Below are positions 33,937-46,178 of a stretch of DNA of 64,000 nucleotides, in pieces (the stretch's first letter is position 1; each line of letters starts with the position of its first letter). The position numbers and the translations under genes were made by a program. The notes beneath the pieces are model-generated. The model was not told the origin of the DNA. It searched no databases and worked only from the letters and a program-made list of their open reading frames with translations. Source of the stretch: Bilabrum cf. latius. Taxonomy: Eukaryota; Bigyra: Bicosoecida; Bigyra; Bicosoecida. Location: the NCBI GenBank assembly GCA_965178125.1, contig OZ237740.1, positions 1,444,613 through 1,508,612 of the forward strand, read 5' to 3'.

Positions 33937-35385
33937 ATGCTGAAGGGCCTGCATGGCATATAGAGACTCATTGGGTGGGACCCAGGCCGTCGTGGGGTGC
34001 AACACTTGATACGAGAGGGCGAGGCGGGGCTCGTTGGAGCTGCCAGCCTGCTCGCAAAGGCAACTGCAGTCGGGATCTTGACTGGCTTTCCATGCGTGCA
34101 AGCAGAACCTCCGACTGAGAATGACGGAATTTGTGGTGCTGTGTTGCTTGGAATGGCACTGGTGCGATCTGGCATTCGTGTCACATTGATGACGGATTCA
34201 ACGAACGAGGCTGTTGTGGAGGCCAGTGCAGCCTGCGGTCGCAAAATTCTAGGGAATGATGCTGCCCTGGGCGTTGCATGTTTTGCACCAATGAGTAAAG
34301 CAGAGTACTTTGCAGATTCTGCGGCGGTAGACCCAGCAGGAACACCAGTAAAATGTAGCAAGTCATTCGATCGGCTGGTGCGCGAGAGCGCAAGTCTGGA
34401 CTGCCTCATTGCCATTGAGCGAGCGTCCCCAAGCCCTAATGGGCACCCCATGACGATGCGTGCTAGGTCGATGTCTGGCTTGGTTGCCCCATTGCACTGG
34501 ATGTTCCCGCGCAACGTTGCAGCAAGCTCTGCAGGAGCTGATCTCGAGCTCGATCGAGATCGGGCCATGCAGGACTCGTTCTTGCGTGTCGTCCGTCAAT
34601 CTAGAGCGGGTCATGATGGGGCTGGCGCTGCATCAGTTGGTCCGGTAACTGGCTCCAGCGAGTCCTGTGATGCTATCGGGGCAGCAGCAACCGCAGCAGG
34701 AGCAGGACCAGACAGCCGTGTGGCACAGGCTCCTGTGCCCTGGCCCTGGCGCACGGCTTGCGTGGGTGATGGTGGCAATGAACTGGGCATGGGTGCCGTT
34801 GCAGAAGCCGTGGAGGCACACGTGGACCGGGGCGCCGAGATCGTCAGTGCGTTCGGGTGCGAGAGCGTGGTAAGCGCTGGAGTTAGCGAGTGGGGAGCCA
34901 TGGGCATCGCGGCGGCAATAGCGGACATGTCGGCGGAGGGTGGAGAGAGTAAGGGACTGAGTACCATGAAAGATGCAAAGAGAGGTGATGAGGAGGCAGG
35001 GGAAGTGCCTGAGAGCGCAGGTGAAGCCAGCGGAGATGAGAGAAGCACAGCTCGAGGGGCACCACCCTCTGCTGAAACGACGAATGATGGCAGTCGAAAA
35101 TCCGACGAATCAGTATTTTCAGGGCGCGACCTAGGGCCCAAAGGTGCTCATTTTGAGCTGCCTTCCGAGCTTATTCTGGCGGCAAGCCCGCCCTCTGAAG
35201 CAGCCGCAGCGGCTCGGAGGCGCTTGCTTCCCTCTGTCGAGCAATACGGGGCGCTTCTCGATGCGTGCGCTTCTGCTGGTGCGAGAGATGGGATCCTTGG
35301 ATCAATTGGCAGGACAGTCGATGGGCTTGATTGGGAAGTTCATGCTCAAATGCTGAGGGCATGCAGAGGCGACTTGTCGGGCTAA
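33937..35385 (+). CDS. DGLUCY: D-glutamate cyclase (DUF4392)
   Basis: Converts D-glutamate to 5-oxo-D-proline, usually in mitochondria. 482 residues. Start ATG 33937 gives MLKGLHGI-Gln-RLIGWDPGRRGV, the family's N-terminal signature, with UAG as Gln at 33961. Further motifs: AVGILTGFPCV...PPTENDG, VRSGIRVTLMTD, CVGDGGNELGMG, SAGVSEWGAMGIAAAI and, at the end, GILGSIGRTVDGLDWEVH. An insert of about 100 mostly charged residues (34930-35120) splits the last part. The stop is TAA right after the conserved C-terminus. No clear transit peptide. Confidence 0.9.
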
Positions 35386-35650
35386 ATTGGGGGGTTCTAA
35401 TTTTAACGCATTTGTAGCGTGCACAATTCGTGGTTTTCGAGAACAGGAGCACCGCAGTCGTTTGTAAGGCGCTGTGTCCGGCCTAGCTTATTGCAGGTAG
35501 GCTCGTTGCCGTATTTCGTTTCTTAACGCTTTACTTGTGGCGTTGTGAGCATCTGTACCCCAAGTAGTAGCATGCACCGCTACCCAAACAACGCCGATCT
35601 TTCCTTTGATCCCGTGTACCGTGCAGCCCTCTCATCGTTCTGGCGCAGCA
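35386..35650. promoter_or_regulatory. 265-bp intergenic region upstream of the discoidin/SPRY gene
   Basis: Between two same-strand genes. An in-frame open stretch reaches back to about 35606 but lacks an ATG. No motif recognised. Confidence 0.3.
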
Positions 35651-38600
35651 ATGACATCCGTCCTGAAGCGCCGTCACGTGTTTTCGAGCGATGTTGGTGT
35701 ATTGAAGCGTGCTGGCCTTCGCTTGTTCGAGAGACTTGCAGCCTCGGGCATCGGAGCGCAGTCTGTCGGCGAGCTCGAGCAGGTTGGTCCCACTGTCTCA
35801 CGGTTGGCGGACTCCCTGCAGCAATCAGAAAAGCTGCGTATATTTGAAGAGTGGTCGCCGCCGCGTAACCCGCCAGAGGAGGTCATCAGCCTGCGTGGAA
35901 AAGGGGTTGAATGCTTCTGCTCGTCGCAGTCCGACGATTCGCACAGCGCTGAAGCAGTCGCGCAGAACGAGGCTAAGGTGCATCCATCATCTGGTTGGCA
36001 AGCAGGAGGCAAGCGAGGAAAGATGAAGTCCAACTGGGGCGTTGACCTTGGTCGAACCGAGATGATCAGCCAAGTCGATGTCGTCTGGGGCCAGGTGCAA
36101 GTAACGGCTGCCTCAGGAGGCAACAAGGGTGATTCTCTGCCAATCAAGGTTCGCGTCGAGGTGGCATCTCCCAAGGGCGAGTGGGTGAAGGCATGCGTGA
36201 TGCGCATTCACAAGGACGACGTGGAGGAGGACAAGAAGAAGGTAGAGGCAGCCCGGCAGCAGGGGGTAAGCACCGGCCGGAAGCGCGGGAAACGCCGCGG
36301 AGGTCCCGCCATTCCGGACGATGATGACGACGATGAAGATGAGGAAGATGAGGAGGACGAGGAGGAGGACAGCAGCGACGACGAGGACGATTTCTTCGAC
36401 GACGACGAGGGCGGGGGCGACGGGCCCGCCGCCTCGGGTCCCAAGCCCACTATCGAGAAGGAGAGGCTCGCCGCGGACGGCGGGTACGGGCCTGCCCTGC
36501 CACCTGAGATGATGGCAGCCCTGGGGCTAGCCCCTGCGCCAGTCGCTGCTGCGGAGGACGAGGCCGATGGCGAGGAGGGCGCTTCTGGCAAAGGGGGCGC
36601 GGCTTCCGGGGCAGGTGCGGGCGGTGATGCTGCCGGTGAGGGCAAGGGGGCCGGGGCCCAGGCATCGGGGGATGGCAAGGAGAAGAAGACCAAGACCTTT
36701 TAGCAGGTTGTGGGCCGCCCGGTGCGCCGCCGGCTGCGCATCCCAGAGGTGGCTGGCATGCCGGTGTCGATGCGGTTCCGCAAGCCCATCCCTGGCCGCC
36801 GCATCCGCCTACGCATGGACGGCGTGCTGGAGAGCAACGACGCACAGGCCCACGCCATCGCCGAGGTGAAGATCGTGAGCCCCATGGACGCCGAGAAGGC
36901 TCCCTCCGCGGCCCGCTCCGTGGCTGCCCTGCGTGACTGGCTAGCGGACATCGTGGCCATGTGCGCCGACAGCCGAGGCGCGGGGGAGAGGACCCGGGCT
37001 GCCGCCTTGCGGGCACTGGCTGCGCTGGCGGCCTCGAGCGGCAGCATGGCGGCCATTCTGGCGCTGGTGGAGGCTTTGACAGCGGGGGAACGCGGCGTGC
37101 TCCAGTAGATGCAAAGCCAGCCCGCCGGAGGGTCGGACGGCTCGGGTCTTGCGGGGGACAAGGACCTGGCCAAGGTGCTTGACCAGCTGGCACTGGATCT
37201 CCGCAAGCAGGAGAGACGCGTGAATGCCGAGGTAACCAAGGCAGAGCTGAAACCGCCCGTGCTGCAGGGGGGCGGCGGCGGGGCTGCAGTGGTCGAGTTC
37301 CAGCCAAAGTTCGACGGCAGCTTCACGGGTGTCCCGAACCGCTACATGCAGCTGCAGAACGGGGACCAGGACGCCTATTCGCAGAGCAGTAACGCCACTG
37401 CCTTCACGCTGGCGGGTGGGTTCACGCATGGGAAGGCATCGTGGGAGTTCCTGCTGGTAAACGACACCACGTCTTAGTGCTCGTGCTTCGGAATGGGTCT
37501 CAAGCCTATCGTGGACACAAACTACTCGTCTAGTCCCCAGATGCTGCTCTACAGGTCGTTCAATGGACAGAGGTACGACCGTGGCCGCCCCCTGTCCACG
37601 CCCGCCATGCCCAAGGTTAACAAGGGCGACCGCATTCGCTTCGACCTTGACATGGATGAGGGCACGTGCAGCGTGGCTGTGAACGGGAGGCCCGCTGGCG
37701 TCGCATTCACTAACCTCAAGGGCCTCGCTATCTGGCCATGCGCGCATGCCTACAGCTCCAGCCGCACGATGCGGATCCTGGCCATCCAGGGCCCGCCGGA
37801 GTTTGCGAATGGCTGCGGCATTATTGGTGTCGCAAGCGGAGGAACCTCTGAGGCCGGCAAATCGCAGGGCAGCGGAGGTAGCATGGGTGTGCGTGTGGGT
37901 CCGCTGGGCGAATACCACCGGGTGGCGCAGGCTCTGCAGCTCGATGCCGTCCCCGAGTCCGCGCTGTACGTGCCCGCGGGAGTGCTCGGCAGACGCGGGG
38001 CGGAAGGAGCCCACCCGGACGATGACGCGGCGGAGGGCGTAGTGGCGCAGGTGCAGGTACGTTCCCCCAAGGACGGTATCGACGGTGACTTGCCGAGGCC
38101 GCGACCTGGCTAGGTGGGGAACGCCGGTGCCGGCATGGATGCCGACCGGCTGCGTACGCTGCGTAAGAAGAATCTGAGCGCGCCGGATCACAGCCTGAGC
38201 ATGCGGTGTCCCGAGGAGAAGGAGTGCCTGCGGCACGTGGGAGCGCTCACTCTGGCGAGCTACAAAGCTGGTGACGACAGCCCGGAGCCTGAGTCCAAGG
38301 CCGCAGAGAAGGGCGATGATCCTGACGCAGACTCGGACGAAGACGAGGCAAAGAAAAGCAGCAAGTCCGAGGACAGCGGGGCTCCGACCGGCGCTGCCCT
38401 CCGAGCCATCGGGGCGTCCTGCGCTAGCCTGGCCCAGGCCTTGGCGAGCACCTCCCAGGAGGAAGGCGAGGAGCCCGCATCGGGGGCTGCTGGAGGATCG
38501 GACAAGCCGAGCAAGTCCCGGGTGCAGGCTCCCTCGAGCTGTGATCTTGCTAGCGTGCTGCCTCTTGCATGGGACGCAGCAGAGAGGCCCTACTGCTTCA

Positions 38601-40786
38601 CGGCCTTCCACCTGGGCCGCAGGTTCAAGCGGTTCTCGACGCAAGCGGGCTTCTCGGCCAGCCTGGGCGTGCTGGTGGACGACGACGGCGAGGACGACGA
38701 AATCACCAACGCGGCCCCCCCACGCATCGCCGGTGTGATCGAGGTCATCGGTGACGGGAAGGTGCTCTGGAGAATGGACAGGGCCGTAGCCCCGGGGGAC
38801 ACGTTCGATGTGGACGTGAGCGTGCTGGATATCGATGTCCTGGTGCTGCGAGCAGGGTCTGCGCACGCCGATCTGGGCGTGAACGCTGTGTTCGTGAAGC
38901 CTGCTGTGGAGGTTTGCGACGACTGGACCTGTGCCGGGTGGAGAAACGACCGGTTTCAGCTCAATTGCGAGATGTGGGGGAATTTCCGCGGCAGGATGCC
39001 CGTGCTGAACGCGGCTGCCACCACAGGTGATGGTGGTTCCGGCGGCGCTGCTGGCGGCCCCTCCTCTGGAGCAGGCGGCGACTCTGCCAAGGCGCGGGCA
39101 GCCCCAGCAGGCACCCCGCATGCCATTGCGGCCTAGTTGCTCTCAACCGCTAGCTCTGTTGCCCTGCAGCACGCCCGTGAGATGCAGGTGGAGGCGGCCA
39201 AGAGGGGTCCCTCCGAAGAGGGCGAGTCTCCCTGGGACCTCGAGAGCCCCTATGCCATCGAGCTGTCCGGAGATGGCCTGGCGGGGCTGGCCAACGCAAT
39301 GGTCAGGCTGCGGGCCGCGGTGCGGAACCCGTCGACCCCTGCAGACCTGAAGGACTGGGCCGCGGGGGCGCTGACCGACCTCTTGTTGGTCACTTTTGCG
39401 AATCTGCGGCGGCTGGTGGTGTCTCGCGTGGATGCAGCGGAGGCCGAGGGGCTCCATGGGCTGTCAACGCAAGAAAAGGCGGCCCGTGCCGCTCGGGCTG
39501 CGCTGCTCACAGGCGGGGCGGCAGACTCGGCAGCAGCAGACACGCCGGCGGGCGCTGCTTCCATGAGCACAGACCGCCTTGAGGCAGCGGCTGCCACTGG
39601 CACGTTGCAAGGGCTCGCTTCCGTCCTCCACGCACTTGTGGGCGACGCGATGCTGCCCGGGCAGGTCCGGGAGCGAGCCTCCAAGGCGCTGCAGGCAGGG
39701 CAGTCGCTTCTATTCAAGTCAGAGCGGGACGCGCGCGAGTTCGTGCGCGAGCAGCTTGGACTCGGCGAGGAGGCCGAGGAGGTGAGCGGGGGCATTTCCG
39801 CGGCTGCTGGTGAGGCCGTGGGTGGCGGCAGCGGGGCAGTCGTGGAACTGGAGTTCTCTTGGCCGTCCAGCCTCCTCACACCCGCAACGGATCCGGCGAG
39901 CAAGAGCAAGGGCGGCAAGGGCAAGGGGGACGATGCCTCCGCGGGCGAGCTGCCCCACGAGGCGGTGCTTGACACGGCGCTGCTTCGGCTGCGCCTCGAG
40001 TGCTAGCGGAGGGGCCTGCAGCACCGCGTGATCGGCCACTGGCCAGCACGCGCCTACCTGGTTGTGTGTCTGCCCACCCGCGAGGAGATGCAGGCCTTCG
40101 TGGGCACCTTGGGGACTGAGGGAATGGACGACGGGCAGGACACTGGGGAGGCCGCGGGGGCCAACCCGTGGGAGGCTGTGGGGGTGCAGCTGGGGGGCAA
40201 GGGAGCAGCGGTCGCGGCGCAAGCAGGCTTGGTCAAGGACAGCGGGGGTGGGTCAACTGCAGCCTCCGCGACGACGGCTGTGGGCAAGGGGTCATCTGCC
40301 CCTGCCAGCGCGGCGGCGGGAGCTCCGGCTGGGGTAGTGCCTCCACCTGCCAAGGGGGGCATCGCGGCCGCAAGCACGGTGGCAGGGCCGAGCAAGGGCG
40401 GTGATGGTAGTGGGCCCGCTGGCAGCGGCGGGAAGCATGGCGCGGTGTCCACGGACCTGCACAGCATGCGGGCGAGGAGGGGGGGGCGCGGTCGCAGGGC
40501 CCGCCTGCCGGTGGAGGGTGCCCTGGGTCGTGCGCTGGTGGGGGCGGGTCTGTGGGACTGGCAGGACCACGCAGGTAGCAAGCTGGCCGACGTGCCCCTC
40601 AGCGTGGAGCCGAGCCCCGAGTGGTCCCGTAAGTACTTCCTACCTGCGCAGCCACTTGCATGCGTCCGCTTGTACGCCGCGGCAAACGATGGTGCTGATT
40701 CCACCATGAAGCGCGTGGTCGAGTCGATCCAGGACTTCTTACCAGCAGCCGGGCCGGTCCGAGACGCGGCCGTTGCAGTTGCCTGA
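35651..40786 (+). CDS. giant discoidin-like / SPRY / NPCBM protein, unknown, 1,711 residues
   Basis: One uninterrupted frame through six UAG(Gln) codons (36701, 37106, 37475, 38111, 39134, 40004) to TGA 40784-40786. Start ATG 35651 gives MTSVLKRRHVFSSD. Domains seen: an F5/8-type-C (discoidin-like) fold, KSNWGVDLGRTEMISQVDVVWG...KVRVEVASPKGEW, split by an Asp/Glu tract (36318-36420) and resumed as MRFRKPIPGRRIRLRM. Then SPRY/B30.2 (about residues 545-705: GVPNRYMQLQNGD, GMGLKPIVDTN, LDMDEGTCSVAVNGRPAGVAF). Then an NPCBM-like beta domain (about 980-1090: FKRFSTQAGFSASLGVLVDD, GVIEVIGDGKVLWRMD, LDIDVLVLRAGSA). Helical Ala-rich regions fill the rest. No signal peptide. This combination suggests a scaffold or ligand-recognition protein; function unknown. 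Confidence 0.8.
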
Positions 40787-40932
40787 ATGCGCACTAGTGG
40801 TGTTGGCGGGTGTGGATGCATCGATTGTGCTTTGCGCCTTGGAACTTTGGACATCAGCCTATGACATCCAAACCGGAACAACTTGTTGAACGGCGCCACG
40901 CGCGGTCAACCCGCTGGTATTATTCGGGCGGC

Positions 40933-42957
40933 ATGCGAAACTTCTGCGTCCTTGCGGCATTACCCATAGTAGTGTTCGGTGCTCAAGTATCTCAGACGAG
41001 GTCCTACGAGGCTGTGAGGCGGGCTTTCGAGCAGCCCGGGTGTGCCAGCTCGCGGCTGTTGGGGAGACGTCACCAGCGCATTTTGCGTGGCCTGCAGGAC
41101 AGCGTACCCGTTTGCAATGCAGCTGTCCAAGATTGCTCCATAGACAATTATGCTTCGTCGGATATTTATGCTATCGAATGGGCCAACTACACAACGACAA
41201 CAGCTGGTGGACCTGAACGGGTAACCTGCACCTTCGGCGATCAGTATCGCACGTACGTCGTGCCTGGCACTGCAGGGACAACGAAAGCCATCTTGTACTT
41301 CTCCGGTGGCGGTGTATGTCTCTCAGCGCAAAGCTGTGGCCTCCTATCACCTCTTCAAGGCCCTTTTGATTTGCCTGCTGGAAGCTTGGGCCCTCTTCAA
41401 TTCACCACGGCCTCTATCCCTTCCTCGGATGCTAGCGATGCATTTGAGCATGTTGACACCGTGATGGAAGGGGGCCATCTCATATTTGTGCCGTACTGCA
41501 CCGGTGACGTGTAAGTTTATGCTTGCGCACAAGCTCGATTGTGCAGTTGTGCTATCCCATCGTATTCAGTGATAGTAATCCCTGTATTGTTTAAAAAACC
41601 TCTCAGGTTCATGGGTAATTAGGTCCACACGTACGAGGCGCAATTGCCATCTCTTGGGGTAGGCATGACCATCGAAGAGGCGAACTGGCAGCGCGCCGCA
41701 GACCTACTCGCTGGCGCGAATAGGACCTTTGACGGGAGTCGAATCGCAACTGTTGATACGCAAACAGGCACGGCGAGTACGACGATTCGGCACCTCGGAC
41801 GTGGTGTTGTCAAGCAGGTGCTAGACCTCCTCGGCGGCAGCCCTGACCCCGCCACCGGTGCCGTGCGAGGCGTCGGTATTTTGCCGGATGTCCCTGACCA
41901 GCTCGCCGTGATGGGCTGCTCGGCCGGGTCGATGGGAGCACAACTGGCTGCTCCCTTGCTCTACTAGTGGGCAAAAGCCGTGGGTGTGGGCTCTCTCTCG
42001 CTGGTGGCCGACAGCTTCATCGGGGCCTTCGAACAGACCGCCACCCTGCAGGGCGCCGTCCGCTCGTTCGCGGGGTGCGGCCTGTTCCCGCTGGGGGCCA
42101 GCGGGGCCACACCCAGCGATGATGAGGACGGAGGGGGCAGTGCCTGGGCTTTCGGGTCCCTGCGGGCCGCGGTGGTGGCAGGCGGCTACACCCGCGAGCG
42201 ATGCCTTGAGGGGACCATGGAGCTCAACCTGCCAGTCATACTAGCGGCGGCAATGGCGGGAGTGGCGGATGACACCGATGATGATGCGGTCCCCGTGTCC
42301 TTCGCCAGCGTGAACATTGAGGGCGATTACCAGCAGGTGGGCTACAACCAGATAATGACCAAGCCTTGGCCCCAGGGCCTGGATGCTGCTGCGTCCTACG
42401 TGGTGGTCGAGACGCTGAGGGCGGCCTTCGATCGGAACTTTGACGCTGCCGCTTTCAACCCTGGGCCAGACGAGCTGTCAGAGGCCTTCAGGGAGGCACT
42501 GGAGGAGTGGGGGCCCCTTCGAGACGCGGGGATGCGCGCTCTGCAGGAGAGCGGGGCGGCCGTGTGGATGGGGGACGGCACCGCCCACTGCGTGTCTCCG
42601 TACGCCGAGCGGTTCACCGAGATGGAGTTCCTTACGGGGAAGACCCCGGCAGCCTTCGTGGGTGACGTGCTCCGTCTGCAGGCAGAGGCAGTCGCGGGTA
42701 TGGAGGACGATGGCACTGGCAGCGGGGACTACGACCCGGCCGTGGTGCAGGGGGCCAGCCGGTGCGCGCCCTGCCTGCTGGGGCTGGAATTCTGCCAGGA
42801 TGCAGCAAGGGTGCAGGGCGGGCCGGCAGAGAACGGCTGTGGTACTGCAGGCGACGACGATGAAGGAGAGGACGGAGCCAGTCGTCGGAGCCCAGCTGTG
42901 TGGCAAGGGTGGCTAGTCGCGCCGCTTTGCGTGGCTGCATGGGTCCTAAGCCGCTAA
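40933..42957 (+). CDS. Notum / pectin-acetylesterase-family hydrolase, secreted, possibly GPI-anchored
   Basis: Carboxylesterase with alpha/beta-hydrolase fold. Exons 40933-41510 and 41607-42957 (96-bp GTAAGT intron), 642 residues. Signal peptide MRNFCVLAALPIVVFGAQVS. Motifs: ILYFSGGGVCLS (oxyanion hole), FVPYCTGDVFMGN formed across the splice, MGCSAGSMGA (nucleophile Ser), SLVADSF (probable acid). The C-terminus ends in a hydrophobic stretch (GWLVAPLCVAAWVLSR) directly before TAA, as in a GPI-attachment signal. UAG(Gln) at 41620 and 41965. Family members remove acyl groups from glycans or lipidated proteins; substrate unknown. ATG 40933 is chosen for the signal peptide; an in-frame upstream ATG exists near 40861. 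Confidence 0.87.
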
Positions 42958-43155
42958 ACAGTCGCTCGACCCATTCGTTGCTATTACATTTTAACAATTG
43001 CTTCTCCCATAAATCGCTCATGCACCTGCATAATTGCCAGTTGTTGTCGGGGGCCTGCAGTGCCGTCAAACTGCACGTTACCTAGGGAACATGAAGACAA
43101 AAACAAGATTCTCGAGGAGAACCCGAAAATACTCGAAAAAAAGCGCAGCACAGCA

Positions 43156-43981
43156 ATGGAGGTGTACAAGTGCCTTGCTTCTGATGATGAGATGTACTCC
43201 TCGGCCATGCGCCCGAGCCCCGTTAAGGAGCTGGGGACCTGCACGATCAACGGAAAGGAGGTGAGCTGGGATTGCACCAGTTGCGGCTTGCAGCTGCTCG
43301 AAACTCGACTGTTTCCAACTTTTTCTTTGGATCCTCTCCGGTTTATTTTTATTTGCCATTCGAATCATTGCAGATGCCCATCCTTGTGAGCATCAGCGCC
43401 ACTGAGACCACCGAGGACAACACCGGTGGAATCGAGGGCGAGGATGTGGATGATGCCGAGGAGCGCAAGCTGAACTATTTCTGGCAGATGCCCCACATGG
43501 AGAATGATCACACCGATTCTCTGCTCACCAAGGGCAAGGACCCCAAGGGGAAGGCTGTGAGTGCAACCGTGCATTCGGTCAAGATTCTGTTGGGTTGCTG
43601 CTGAGAATCGCATGTTGGCCTTCCATTTCTAGCTCATTTCGTGCGCAGCTCTCTAAGTTCAAGAACTGGGAGACGTACTACTTCAAGCCGTACGGCAAGT
43701 CTGTGATCGCTTCGCTGCAGAAGGAGCACGGCGTCGAGAACGTGGATGTAGAGGAGGTGCAGAAGGCGCTCATGAAGCTGCACGGCTGGGTCAAGGAGAA
43801 CAAGGGAGAGCTCTCCATCTTCGGCCCTGCCCAGTACGTCGGTGACGACTCGATCGACCTGACCATGCCGGGCAAGAGCGCCAAGGCTGTGCGCGCCGTG
43901 TCCACCCTGGCCTTCCAGATCTACTCGGCTGAGTGCAACTTCTTCGTGTTCCGCCCCGCCTGCAAGCCCGAGAAGTTCTGA
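43156..43981 (+). CDS. TCTP-like protein (translationally controlled tumour protein), divergent
   Basis: Exons 43156-43260, 43374-43556, 43649-43981 with GTGAGC/GTGAGT introns, all phase 0; 206 residues, TGA. The start MEVYKCLASDDEMYSS matches the TCTP N-terminus, including the D-E-M segment, and exon 2 has the acidic flexible loop (GIEGEDVDDAEE). The C-terminal exon (FKNWETYYFKPYGKSV, then GELSIFGPAQ) follows the TCTP order but with weak similarity, and the protein is about 30 residues longer than usual. Strongly biased codon use and no UAG suggest high expression. Confidence 0.62.
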
Positions 43982-44285
43982 GATGTGTGCAGTTTTGATG
44001 GCGTGTTGGGCGCTCCGGCAGCCTACCGACTTCAGGGTTTAACTTGCTTCTTGAGTTGAAATGGACAGCCAGCGTTCAGTAGAAGACAACTCGGACCGCT
44101 GCTGCGGCGTGCCACACGCTGTGCGGTGTAGGACTCGTACAAGACGCTTTGTTCGCCACCGCGAATGAATTTTGCCATGATACTGCCTCAAACCCACAAC
44201 TGCAAGCACTCAACACGCCCGTCCGACGCGTATTCGGAGCCACTGCCAGTGCCAGCATCCAGCGCAAACAACACAGATTTAATTG
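43982..44285. other. 304-bp gap between TCTP-like and BCD1 genes
   Basis: Same-strand intergenic region. A minus-strand ORF (44076-44492) overlaps the BCD1 zinc finger antisense and is not credible. Nothing else seen. Confidence 0.3.
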
Positions 44286-46142
44286 ATGCAGCAAAGTGCC
44301 GCAAAGACAGTATGCACAGTTTGCAAACTTCATCCTAGCAAGTACAAGTGCCCGCGATGCTCCGTCCAGACGTGTTCTTTGGGCTGCGTCTTGAGCCACA
44401 AACAACAGACTGGCTGCAGCGGCAAGAAAGAAGCTGTTCCGTTCATTGCTGTCAAAGAGTATACCGACAAGAAATTCCACAGGGACTATCATTTGTTAGA
44501 GTCTATGGCGCAAGCATCTGATGCTGCACGGCGGGATATTCGGCAGTATGGCACTCAAATCGGTGCGAGCCGGCAACGCGGACGGAAAAAGCAGCCAGAA
44601 ACGTCAAAATGGAACGAATCACTGCAAATGGACGGGCTACAAAACTCCCCAAAGCTCCCTACTCTGCCAAGACCGCTGTATCGTCTCGTGATGGCAGCAA
44701 GACAACGGGGAATCGATCTGCGTCTCATGCCAAAGGGGATGGTGAAGAGGGATACGAATACAACGCGGTTGTGCTCGTCTCGAAGTTTGTGCGGTATATT
44801 GCCAAGTAGAGGATCTGTGCTGGCTCATAGGGTTGCCAACGGGAACAGACCCTCACCTGGGACGTCTGTCGTTGTTAGTCCAGCATACGCAGCGGGGCGA
44901 CTAGCGTACGGTCTGGTTGGGACGCAACCGACTGGCGTTTCGGAGTCAGATCAAAAGCGACGGCAGCCTAGCTCTATAGCACCTCACTCGCAGAGTGAAG
45001 CGATAGATCGATCACGAGCATCAAGGAGGCGGTCCAACCGGAAGCGGCGCCGCATCGAGGTCGAGACCCGCACGGTTGCAAGCACGGTCACACCGCAGTC
45101 TGGAGAAGAGTTGCGAGCAGAAAATGAAATAGAAGATCCACGAGAATCAAAGAAATCAAGAGTAGGGCAGCTGGAGAGCCAACCGGGCAGGTTGGTTGGG
45201 CCGAAGGATACCGCCGCAGACCAGCAGTCGGCTGGGCCGAAGGATACCGCCGCAGACCAGCAGTCGGCTGGGCCGAAGGATACCGCCGCAGACCAGCAGT
45301 CGGCTGGGCCGAAGGATACCGCCGCAGACCAGCAGTCGGCTGGGCCGAAGGATACCGCTGCAGTCAGGCAAACTCTTGAGTCTGGCACATCTTCCTAGGC
45401 TGCCGGGTAGGTGATATGCTGGAAAGTTGAGATCATTGTGCGCTTCGCTCTGAGCGAAACTCGAGGTGCGCCATCGAAGGGCACCCCCTCGCACGGCATG
45501 GCTCAAGTCAGCTCGATTCGAGTCGTGGAGGACCTGGTCCACGAGAATTGCACGCTGCTGGACCTACTAGCAGTCTGGGAGGAAGAGGTGCACCACCCGC
45601 GCTACGCTGCCCTGAGACCCATCTGGAAGCGAGGCAGGGCGCACGAAGCCAGAGAAACTTCGACCTAGGCAAGCAGCACCAGAGGCCCCACAATCGATCG
45701 AGTCAGCTCGGCCCGCGAAGGTACATGCTCAACGAATGGTCCTTCAGGCCACGATGGACCGCCAGCAGCTTCAAAGCGACCTCAGTTCGTGGCTCTAGTC
45801 TAGCGGCCGTTCAGGTACAAAGGCTCTACACAGTTCGTGGCGTTTCCGAGCCCGTCGATACCGCTGCGAAGCATGCTTCAGCACGAGGCGGTGCTAGAGC
45901 ACCCCACTGTCCACCTCGTGTGTCTGCCGCCTGGAGATGACCCGCACGGGGCCATTGATGCTGCTACGAGTGCTGCATCTGGCATGTCGATGCCACCCAG
46001 CTAGACGAATGCCAGTGCGATGGATGCGCCAGAGCTGGCCGGCACCTCCCGCGCAGTTCTGACTGGCACTATTGACACGCTGGTACAGTAGCTAGTGCAG
46101 AGGTGTGCAGGTCCAGCTACTGCGGTTGCCCGAGGTACCTGA
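44286..46142 (+). CDS. ZNHIT6: box C/D snoRNP assembly protein BCD1 (ZNHIT6-like) with large insert
   Basis: HIT-type zinc-finger protein needed for box C/D snoRNP assembly. ATG 44286 to TGA 46140-46142, 618 residues, six UAG codons, the first at 45396. The HIT finger is clear: CTVCKLHPSKYKCPRCSVQT, then CSLGCVLSHKQQTGC. Next the conserved FHRDYHLLESMAQASDAARR and LPRPLYRLVMAARQRGIDLRL...KGMVKRDTNTT. In BCD1 this is normally followed closely by an I-x-W-x-V-E strand; here ICWKVEIIVRF appears only after about 200 residues, at about 45416, and only if UAG is read through. The insert includes a 36-bp tandem repeat. An in-frame retained intron is an alternative reading of the insert. Confidence 0.85.
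45198..45363. repeat. 36-bp in-frame tandem repeat, about 4.6 copies
   Basis: The unit encodes GPKDTAADQQSA. Copies start at 45198, 45234, 45270, 45306 and 45342; the first four are nearly identical, which points to recent expansion. It lies in the insert of the BCD1 gene. Confidence 0.95.
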
Positions 46143-46178
46143 ACACCTGGATCGCGTGCAGCAGCCCATGCAGCATAC

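Noticed and set aside
36941-39121. 726-codon minus-strand ORF
   Set aside because: It is antisense to the SPRY/NPCBM gene, has no recognisable motif, and long antisense frames are expected in GC-rich coding DNA.
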